NCBI GenBank assembly: GCA_964556705.1
Contig: CAZKXX010000084.1
Coordinates: 1 to 16,154, forward strand
Source of the DNA: CAZKXX01 sp964556705
GTDB lineage: Bacteria > Acidobacteriota > Terriglobia > UBA7540
Length of the DNA: 16,154 bases
Direction: 5' to 3'
In this document: positions 6,549-11,692 of the stretch, one piece after another
Position numbering within the stretch: the first letter of the stretch is position 1
Layout of the letters: every line of letters begins with the position of its first letter
Notes under the pieces: generated by a model
Database searches by the model: none
What the model saw: the letters and a program-made list of their open reading frames with translations, nothing else
Told to the model about the DNA's origin: nothing
Position numbers and translations under genes: made by a program

Positions 6549-6853
6549 GCTGCGGGAATGTGCCCTGCTTCCCGAGTGCTTGCCCAGCGTGGGATTCATT
6601 CACGCCCCGGACGCAACGGAACGTCTCGGGTGTCGGATGCAGGAGGCCGGTCAAGAGTACTCGATCCAGGGTGCCAAGTGTCAGTTGCCTGGCGACAGGT
6701 TGTGGCGGTCGGAGGATGTCGGAGAAGGAAGCCGCTTTCCGAATTTCGAGTTTCGAGCCTGCCTGTCGCAGGCAGGTTTCCAATTTCCCCGTCCAAAGTG
6801 TCACATCCCTTCCACCCCCAGTCCCTGCGCGTCTGCCCTGCCTTCGATGCTTC
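6549..6853. other. Intergenic stretch without a gene, low-complexity
   Basis: This lies between the divergent flippase-like gene and sigma-factor gene. All six frames look non-coding. It has recurring GTCGGA-type words (GTGTCGGATGCAGG near 6629, GTCGGAGGATGTCGGAG near 6708) and a strong hairpin listed separately. Base composition is less GC-rich than in the flanking genes. The texture resembles degenerate dispersed intergenic repeats seen in several GC-rich bacterial genomes; copies elsewhere in this genome cannot be checked here. Confidence 0.5.
6744..6776. repeat. Tandem TTTCGAG units and perfect 8-bp hairpin
   Basis: TTTCGAG occurs twice in a row (6744-6750 and 6751-6757). It is followed at once by CCTGCCTG (6758-6765), loop TCG and CAGGCAGG (6769-6776), a perfect 8-bp GC-rich stem. 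Similar AT-rich words flank it (GAATTTCGAG before, TTTCCAATTTCC after). There is no T-tract, and no gene ends nearby to need a terminator. It is probably a dispersed intergenic repeat element. Confidence 0.5.
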
Positions 6854-6862
6854 TGTTACAAT
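6854..6862 (+). promoter_or_regulatory. Extended -10 promoter (TGTTACAAT) upstream of the sigma operon
   Basis: TG-T-TACAAT is a complete extended -10 with five of six matches in the hexamer. It lies about 93 bp before the GTG start of the sigma gene. The -35 region 17 bp upstream (TGCCCT) is poor, as is common for extended -10 promoters. This would be the housekeeping start for basal expression of the sigma/anti-sigma operon. Confidence 0.5.
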
Positions 6863-6898
6863 GCCCGCCGAAGTGGATTGGGATCACACGCGGACGGG

Positions 6899-6924
6899 GG
6901 AACGTTCTGTCCGCCGTCATCGTA
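6899..6924 (+). promoter_or_regulatory. ECF-type promoter, probably autoregulatory
   Basis: GGAAC (6899-6903) is followed after exactly 17 bp by CGTA (6921-6924). A GGAAC-like -35 with a CGT-type -10 is the pattern of many group IV (ECF) sigma promoters. The site is 30 bp before the start codon of an ECF sigma gene, as expected for positive autoregulation. The match is by eye and has not been tested against other copies in the genome. Confidence 0.5.
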
Positions 6925-6954
6925 CTCAGGGGATTGAGGCTGAGGAGTGCCTGA

Positions 6955-7515
6955 GTGGATCAGGACCAGGAACTGGTCAAACGGTGTTTGGAAGGCGACG
7001 GCTCAGCCTGGGAAGCCCTGCTCAGGGCGCACACGCGCAAGCTCTACAATCTGTCTTATCGCTTTACGGGACGGCCGTCGGAAGCCGAAGACCTGACGCA
7101 AGAAGTCTTCATCAAGGTTTTTCAGACGCTCCGTTCATATGACGCGCGTCAAGGCACGTTTACGACGTGGCTCAATCGGGTGGCTCGCAACCATCTGGTG
7201 GACCACTACCGGCGCACCAAGCGCGACCGCCAGACCGATTCGCTCGAAGACCAGCTCCCGAAGCTCGAAGAGACGCCCGGGCCGGACTCTCAACCCTCGG
7301 CCCGCGTGGAGGCTCGGGAGCGCCGGGAGTTGTTGCAGCGCGCCCTGGAAAAGCTCTCCCCGGACCTCCGTGAGGCCGTCATTTTGCGCGACCTTCAGGA
7401 CCTGGACTACGCCGAAATTGCCCAGGTTTTGGGGGTGCCGGAGGGGACGGTGAAGTCCCGGATCAACCGGGGAAGGTTGGAACTGGCACGGGTCCTGAAA
7501 CGTATGAAGGAGTGA
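6955..7515 (+). CDS. ECF-family (RpoE/SigW-like) RNA polymerase sigma factor
   Basis: The 186-residue protein has only regions sigma-2 and sigma-4, as in group IV sigma factors. Region 2 spans about 18-88 with the hallmark AEDLTQEVFIKVFQTL (44-59) and the WLNRVARNHLVDHYRR block (72-87). A variable acidic linker (95-120) follows. Region 4 spans about 124-176 with LSPDLREAVILRDLQDLDYAEIA and the helix-turn-helix VPEGTVKSRINRGR (161-174) that reads the -35. The start is GTG at 6955-6957, with GAGGAG seven bases upstream. It is directly followed by a zinc-finger anti-sigma factor and then by membrane proteins, so it most likely answers an envelope signal and drives its own operon from the GGAAC-N17-CGTA site. 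Confidence 0.95.
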   Translation: MDQDQELVKRCLEGDGSAWEALLRAHTRKLYNLSYRFTGRPSEAEDLTQEVFIKVFQTLRSYDARQGTFTTWLNRVARNHLVDHYRRTKRDRQTDSLEDQLPKLEETPGPDSQPSARVEARERRELLQRALEKLSPDLREAVILRDLQDLDYAEIAQVLGVPEGTVKSRINRGRLELARVLKRMKE

Positions 7516-7525
7516 GGGGCAAGAA

Positions 7526-7541
7526 CCCCGAGCAGTCGGGG
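7526..7541 (+). promoter_or_regulatory. Intercistronic hairpin masking the anti-sigma ribosome binding site
   Basis: CCCCGA (7526-7531), loop GCAG, TCGGGG (7536-7541) is a perfect 6-bp stem in the 40-bp gap between sigma and anti-sigma genes. Its right arm overlaps the G-run (7538-7543) leading into the Shine-Dalgarno GGGGAG for the ATG at 7556. An alternative GGGG/CCCC pairing with 7516-7519 is also possible. It could lower or condition anti-sigma translation. It has no T-tract and is not a typical terminator. Confidence 0.4.
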
Positions 7542-7555
7542 GGAGCCCAAGAGCC

Positions 7556-8233
7556 ATGACGCACCTGGAGCTGGAAAACCTGGCGAGCGAATACCTGGAA
7601 GGGCGGCTGGAGGGAGCCCGCCTGGCCCAGGCCGAAGCTCATCTGGCCGAGTGCGCGGCGTGCCGCGAACTGGTGGCGGACCTGCGCTCGGCGCTCGCAA
7701 TGCTCCGTTCGGCCGAAGAGGTCGAGCCGGCGCCCTGGCTCGTTTCGAAGATCCTGCTGGCGACCGTCGGCGAGCGCAAGCCGACGTGGCGCGAGCGTTG
7801 GGCGGCTTTCCTCCGGCCCTCGCCGCAGCCGCGCGTCAGCTACGCCATCGCCATGGCGATCTTCTCCATCTCGCTCCTTATTAACGCCGCAGGGGTGGAA
7901 TTGCGGAATCTGAGCCTCAGTGACCTGAACCCTCGGAACCTGGTTCATGAGGCCCGGCGGACCGGATACCTGCTGCTGGCCCGTGCCGAAAAGTACTACT
8001 ACGACCTGCGGGTCGTGTACGAAATCGAGTCCCGCTTCCGGGAGCTGCGCTCCGAGCCGCGCGAAGGCGAAGAGGGCGCTCCGGAGCGGGAGACGCCTCC
8101 GGGCGGAAGCACGGACACGCAGCCGGTCCTGAATCCTGAATTAGCCTCGCTGAACCAGACGTTGAAGGTCGCTGCCGGCCTGGCCGAAGCGCAACTCGGC
8201 CGCGCCGGAGCCGGAAGGAGCCCTACGCCATGA
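7556..8233 (+). CDS. Membrane-spanning zinc-finger anti-sigma factor
   Basis: The protein has 225 residues. The cytoplasmic N-terminus has the zinc-binding anti-sigma (zf-HC2/ZAS) motif H29-x3-C33-x2-C36 in EAHLAECAACREL, which clamps the cognate ECF sigma factor. An amphipathic linker follows, then one membrane helix (about 96-114, SYAIAMAIFSISLLINAAG) and a roughly 110-residue extracytoplasmic part. This last part includes a tyrosine-rich segment (EKYYYDLRVVYEIESRFREL, 145-164) and a disordered Gly/Pro/Glu-rich stretch. It sits 40 bp after the sigma gene and shares ATGA (8230-8233) with the next gene, implying translational coupling. Release of sigma by proteolysis or by a zinc/redox change is possible; nothing here decides which. 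Confidence 0.88.
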   Translation: MTHLELENLASEYLEGRLEGARLAQAEAHLAECAACRELVADLRSALAMLRSAEEVEPAPWLVSKILLATVGERKPTWRERWAAFLRPSPQPRVSYAIAMAIFSISLLINAAGVELRNLSLSDLNPRNLVHEARRTGYLLLARAEKYYYDLRVVYEIESRFRELRSEPREGEEGAPERETPPGGSTDTQPVLNPELASLNQTLKVAAGLAEAQLGRAGAGRSPTP

Positions 8234-8904
8234 AATGCGCCACCCACCCCGCTGTCGATTCCGTCGCCTTTTGCGGCACTTGCGGCCGGGCCCTGTGTCC
8301 CGAATGCAAACGCGAAGTGAGCGGCCTGGTTTATTGCGAGACGTGCCTGGCGGCGCGCCTGCAATCACCTTACATCCCGCCGCTCATCACGCCCGGCGTG
8401 GGGCCCAGTCCGGGCGTCGCGCTGGCGCTGGGATTCATTCCCGGCGTGGGTGCCGTTTATAACGGCCAGATCATGAAAGCGGTTGTCCAGGTGCTGATCT
8501 TCGGCTCGCTGATCGCCCTCGGCGACCGGGTGGGCGGGCCGATGGATACGATCTTCGGTCTGGGCGCGGCGGCCTTCTACTTCTACATGGTGATTGACTC
8601 CTACCAGACGGCCAAACGCAAGCAACTCGGCCAGCCGACCGAAGAGTGGCTGGGTCTCGGCGACTTCAAAATGAACGCGCCGCTGGGCGCTGGGCTCCTG
8701 ATCGGCCTGGGCGCGCTGTTCCTGCTGGACAACCTGGGCGTGCCCGTGTTCCGGCACATGGGCAAATTCTGGCCCGTGTTGCTGATTGTGATCGGCGTGC
8801 TGCTCCTCCAGCGGCGCATGGGTGGCTCGCCGCCGCCGGAATCCAAGCCCCCCGCGGCTCCGTCGCAGGGGCCCGGCAACCTGCCCGGCCCGTCGGGGAT
8901 GTAG
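8230..8904 (+). CDS. B-box zinc finger protein with multi-helix, LiaF-like membrane domain
   Basis: The protein has 224 residues. The N-terminal 40 hold a B-box-like zinc finger with paired ligands C3/H6, C15/C18, C23/C26 and C36/C39, enough for two zinc ions. After a Pro-rich hinge come about five hydrophobic segments (roughly 62-78, 83-98, 106-125, 151-168, 180-195). The first contains GFIPGVGAVYNGQ (68-80), common in this class of bacterial B-box membrane proteins. The last is the W-P-V-L-L-I-V-I-G-V stretch (181-190) typical of LiaI/LiaF-type helices (DUF5668). A Pro/Gly-rich tail ends the protein. It overlaps the anti-sigma gene by 4 bp, so it is made in step with it. It may be an accessory sensor or scaffold in the same stress pathway; the exact role is unknown. 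Confidence 0.8.
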   Translation: MKCATHPAVDSVAFCGTCGRALCPECKREVSGLVYCETCLAARLQSPYIPPLITPGVGPSPGVALALGFIPGVGAVYNGQIMKAVVQVLIFGSLIALGDRVGGPMDTIFGLGAAAFYFYMVIDSYQTAKRKQLGQPTEEWLGLGDFKMNAPLGAGLLIGLGALFLLDNLGVPVFRHMGKFWPVLLIVIGVLLLQRRMGGSPPPESKPPAAPSQGPGNLPGPSGM

Positions 8905-8991
8905 CGGCGGCTTGACGCGGCCACCGAAGGCCGTGCTCGCAACTGAGGACGCGGCGGGACCGACCTGCCACGAAACTAGAGGAGGCGGAGG

Positions 8992-9213
8992 ATGTCATTC
9001 CTGCATAACCCGTTCATCATTCCCCTGGGCGTGTTTCTAATGGTCGTCCTGATTGTCGCCATCACGCAGATGGTCAAGATGCGCGAGAAGGAGCTTCAGG
9101 CGCACCAGGAACTGCGCCTCCGTGAAATGGAGCACGAACGCAAGCTGAAGGAACTGGAAATCGAGAAGGCGAAGCTGGAGCTCGAAAAGGCCCGCGCGCA
9201 GAAAGGCTCATGA
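8992..9213 (+). CDS. Mini-protein 1: one TM helix plus charged coiled coil (PspB-like shape)
   Basis: The protein has 73 residues. A membrane helix (about 8-27, FIIPLGVFLMVVLIVAITQM) is followed by a highly charged helix (30-70) with heptad-like spacing that starts MREKELQAHQELRLREME and continues KLKELEIEKAKLELEKA. It is the first of three adjacent paralogs sharing the pattern R-[ED]-K-E-[LM]-Q-x-H-x-x-L, then M-E and K-E-L-E. The ATG at 8992 has a near-ideal AGAGGAGG six bases upstream, good evidence that it is translated. Size and layout resemble PspB, the inner-membrane partner in the phage-shock response, but identity is not claimed. A 5-bp GC stem lies in the 87-bp gap before it. Confidence 0.8.
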   Translation: MSFLHNPFIIPLGVFLMVVLIVAITQMVKMREKELQAHQELRLREMEHERKLKELEIEKAKLELEKARAQKGS

Positions 9214-9243
9214 GGGCCGCCTGAGAAAATGGGAGGAACGAAG

Positions 9244-9486
9244 ATGCCGCACGAACTGATGCCGATTTTCCCATTCCTGATCCCCATCGCGGGGATGCTG
9301 GCGGGGATGCTGATGGTGGTGGCCATCGTCGGAATCGTCTTCTGGTACAAGGCGCGCGAGAAGGAGCTGCAATTCCACCAGGACCTCCGCGTGCACGAAA
9401 TGGAAAATCAGAAGCGGATGAAGGAACTGGAACTCGAGATCGAGAAGGTGAAAGCGGCGGGAGGCAGCCCGAAGCCCTCCGCCTGA
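9244..9486 (+). CDS. Mini-protein 2: TM helix plus charged coiled coil, paralog of neighbours
   Basis: The protein has 80 residues from the ATG at 9244, chosen over an in-frame ATG at 9229 because GGGAGG ends seven bases before it. The membrane segment is longer than in the sister proteins (about 8-34, rich in Met, Val, Ile and Gly). The charged helix begins KAREKELQFHQDLRVHEME and continues KRMKELELEIEKVK. The tail is a short flexible GGSPKPSA. It lies 30 bp after mini-protein 1 and 12 bp before mini-protein 3. The shared coiled-coil motif suggests hetero-oligomers among the three. Molecular function is not known. Confidence 0.78.
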   Translation: MPHELMPIFPFLIPIAGMLAGMLMVVAIVGIVFWYKAREKELQFHQDLRVHEMENQKRMKELELEIEKVKAAGGSPKPSA

Positions 9487-9498
9487 GGACTCAGTCCC

Positions 9499-9687
9499 AT
9501 GTTTTCGCCGTTCATCGTTCCGTTGGCAGTCTTCGCGATGGTCGTGCTGATTGTGGGCATCGTGACGTTCGCGAAGCTCCGTGACAAGGAGATGCAGGTG
9601 CACGCCACCCTGCACCGCGAGCAGATGGAGCACCAGCGAAGGATGAAGGAGCTGGAGGCGGAACTCGAGCGGCTGCGGCACGCCTAG
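9499..9687 (+). CDS. Mini-protein 3: TM helix plus charged coiled coil, paralog of neighbours
   Basis: This is the shortest of the three, with 62 residues. The membrane helix (about 4-24, PFIVPLAVFAMVVLIVGIVTF) is very like that of mini-protein 1 (PFIIPLGVFLMVVLIVAI). The charged part starts KLRDKEMQVHATLHREQMEH and continues RRMKELEAELERLR. The ATG at 9499 follows GAGGA by about nine bases and sits only 12 bp after the previous stop. The clear likeness to its neighbours in both helix and coiled coil shows local duplication. A role as a small partner of the LiaF/DUF4097-type proteins encoded downstream is an inference from position. Confidence 0.76.
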   Translation: MFSPFIVPLAVFAMVVLIVGIVTFAKLRDKEMQVHATLHREQMEHQRRMKELEAELERLRHA

Positions 9688-9756
9688 CACGGCCGAGATG
9701 ACCGTGTTGCGGCGCGGCCGGCGCAAGGGGCAAGCGAGGTCGCCGGGGAAGAAACC

Positions 9757-9969
9757 ATGGACTCAGGAACCGAACAGACGCGCGAACGTCGGGCCGGCTT
9801 GGGGGGGCCGGTCATCCTCATCACCCTCGGCGTCCTTCTGCTGCTGCACGAGTTCGTCCCGGACTGGGGCTTCGGGCGCACGTGGCCGCTGCTGCTGATT
9901 GTGTTCGGGGTGATGAAGCTGCTGGACGCGAACCGCCCGCCGCGTCCGCCGCGCGGCCCGCAGGTGTGA
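9757..9969 (+). CDS. Small LiaI/LiaF-TM (DUF5668)-like membrane protein
   Basis: The 70-residue protein consists of a charged N-terminus, two hydrophobic segments (about 16-32, GGPVILITLGVLLLLHE, and 44-57, PLLLIVFGVMKLLD) and a Pro/Arg-rich tail. The hairpin with R-T-W-P-L-L-L-I-V-F-G-V is the LiaI/LiaF transmembrane signature. It is also present in the B-box protein upstream and at the N-terminus of the DUF4097 protein downstream. GGGGAAG precedes the ATG at 9757. LiaI and LiaF act in cell-envelope stress sensing in Firmicutes; here the protein may be a membrane partner of the mini-proteins. The exact function is unknown. Confidence 0.75.
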   Translation: MDSGTEQTRERRAGLGGPVILITLGVLLLLHEFVPDWGFGRTWPLLLIVFGVMKLLDANRPPRPPRGPQV

Positions 9970-10036
9970 GGGAACGGCGACGAGGCCGATTGCGTAGAAC
10001 GAGTCAGGAGGAAGAGCCGGAAAAAGGCAGGGTCCC

Positions 10037-11665
10037 ATGAGCAACTACGTGCATCGTCGCGGATCGATCTTCTGGGCCTTGACGCTCATCGCCGTGGGAG
10101 TGCTCTTCCTCTATCACAACTTCAATCCCGCCCTCCGCCCCTGGCACATCATCGCGCAGTGGTGGCCCGTCCTCATCATTTTCTGGGGGCTTTCGAAATT
10201 GATGGATCACCTGCACGCGCGCGCGCACCCGGAAACCGTTCCACCGCCGCTTTTTTCCGCCAGCGAAGTCGTCTTGCTCGTCCTGATCCTGGTGATGGGC
10301 ACGCTGGTCTCGAAGCTCGTCCTGCGCCCCTGGCAGGAATGGCCCGCCGCCTTCGGGATTGACGTGGACGAGGACTGGGGCGGCCTCTTCATGGACGCCC
10401 ACACCTACACCGAAACGGTGACGCAGGAAGTGAAGGCCCCGGGGTCGCTGCTGGTGGTGGTGCGGCGCGGCAACGTGGAGGTCCACGGCTCGGACGGCAA
10501 CACGATTGAAGCCGTCGTCAAAAAGCAGGTCCGCGCGCCCAGCGAGGCCGAAGCCCGGCAGCTCGCTGACAAACTGAAGGTGGAAATCGTCGAGCAGGCG
10601 GGCCGTTACCTGCTCCAGACGAACCTCGGCGACGTCTCCACCGGTCCGCGGCAGGTGCGGCTCGACCTGGCGCTGCGCGTGCCGAAACAATTTTCGCTGG
10701 AAGTCACCTCCGACCGCGGCGAGGTGAGCGTGGACGAACTCGTCGGCGACCAGACGCTGACGGCGCGGCGCGGCGAGGTGCGCGTGGTGAACGTCGAGGG
10801 TCTGGTGCGCGTGCGCGCCTCGCGCGGGTCGGTGGTGGCCCGCGGCGTCAAAGGGAACGTCGAGATTGAGGGCCGCGGGCGCGATATCGAAGTGGCCGGC
10901 GTCACGGGCACCGTGGTCGTCAACGGAGATTTCAGCGGCGCTATTCAGCTTCGCGACGTGGCGCAGACGCTGCGCTTCACCTCTTCCCGGACCGACCTGA
11001 ACGTCCAGAAACTCACCGGCCGGCTGGATATGGAAGTCGGCTGGCTCGAAGCCGACGGCGTGGACGGCCCCTTCGAACTGACGACGCGGCAGAAAGACAT
11101 CACGCTCACCGAGTTCCGTCACAGCGTGCGCATTCAGAACACCAACGGCGACGTTCGGCTGCGGACTTCGACGCCGCCCAAACAACCCATCACCGTATCG
11201 CTTCAGAAGGGCGCGATCGAGCTGGTGATGCCCCCCAACTCCGAGTTCCAGGTTCAGGCGACCTCCAATCATGGCGACGTGGACTCCGACTTCGCGGGTC
11301 TGACGCTCGCTCGAGAAGGTCGTGTGCCCTCCATCAGCGGAACGCAGGGCAAGGGCGGCCCCGCCATCAGCCTCTCCACTTCCTACGGCACCATTCGAGT
11401 TGCACACAGCGCGCCCACGACCGCGCCGCGGCACGCTCGGCCTCGCCGCGGGCCCGTCCACCCCGAGCTGCCCGAGCCTCCCGAGGCTCCGCCGCCACCC
11501 TCCACGCAACAAGGCACGCCGCCGGAGGACGACGTCGAGGCCTTCACGCAGGCCAACGTCCGCCATTCCGTGCGTGCCGGCGATGCCCTCTGGAGAATCG
11601 GCGAAACCGCGGGGTGGTTGTGGGCCAGGCGAATTGCTCCGCACGTCGAGTCGGCGACGCGATAA
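10037..11665 (+). CDS. LiaF-TM plus DUF4097 (Toastrack) beta-repeat envelope protein
   Basis: The protein has 542 residues. The N-terminal membrane module has helices at about 12-29, 40-56 (QWWPVLIIFWG, LiaF-type) and 76-96. A long repetitive beta-strand domain (about 125-455) follows. Its repeating turns such as SDRGEVSV, ARRGEVRV, ASRGSVVARG, NGDVRLRT and NHGDVDSDF are typical of DUF4097/Toastrack adhesin-like repeats found in LiaG and LiaF C-termini. A Pro/Arg/Glu-rich linker (456-498) leads to an unrecognised C-terminal segment (499-542) with tryptophans. The ATG at 10037 follows GCAGGG. It is the last and largest gene of the sigma operon and the best candidate for an effector or sensor at the membrane. 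It ends 10 bp from the convergent aroA stop. Confidence 0.85.
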   Translation: MSNYVHRRGSIFWALTLIAVGVLFLYHNFNPALRPWHIIAQWWPVLIIFWGLSKLMDHLHARAHPETVPPPLFSASEVVLLVLILVMGTLVSKLVLRPWQEWPAAFGIDVDEDWGGLFMDAHTYTETVTQEVKAPGSLLVVVRRGNVEVHGSDGNTIEAVVKKQVRAPSEAEARQLADKLKVEIVEQAGRYLLQTNLGDVSTGPRQVRLDLALRVPKQFSLEVTSDRGEVSVDELVGDQTLTARRGEVRVVNVEGLVRVRASRGSVVARGVKGNVEIEGRGRDIEVAGVTGTVVVNGDFSGAIQLRDVAQTLRFTSSRTDLNVQKLTGRLDMEVGWLEADGVDGPFELTTRQKDITLTEFRHSVRIQNTNGDVRLRTSTPPKQPITVSLQKGAIELVMPPNSEFQVQATSNHGDVDSDFAGLTLAREGRVPSISGTQGKGGPAISLSTSYGTIRVAHSAPTTAPRHARPRRGPVHPELPEPPEAPPPPSTQQGTPPEDDVEAFTQANVRHSVRAGDALWRIGETAGWLWARRIAPHVESATR

Positions 11666-11670
11666 GACGC

Positions 11671-11692
11671 CGGAGCTACTCCGCCACTTTTT
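11671..11692 (+). terminator. Weak Rho-independent terminator candidate at convergent gene ends
   Basis: CGGAG (11671-11675), loop CTA and CTCCG (11679-11683) form a 5-bp stem, followed after four bases by TTTTT (11688-11692). It begins just after the stop of the DUF4097 gene and overlaps the aroA stop codon (11676-11678), so it would end the sigma operon on the plus strand. The short stem and the gap before the T-run make it weak. Confidence 0.3.

Noticed and set aside
6453..7142. 229-codon plus-strand frame running through the intergenic region into the sigma gene
   Set aside because: It has no Shine-Dalgarno, overlaps both the flippase start and the sigma gene out of frame, and covers promoter-like and repeat sequence.
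8911..8934. TTGACG followed by a GC stem (CGGCC/GGCCG) as an internal promoter or attenuator before mini-protein 1
   Set aside because: No -10 lies at a suitable distance and the stem is only 5 bp; too weak to list as a feature.
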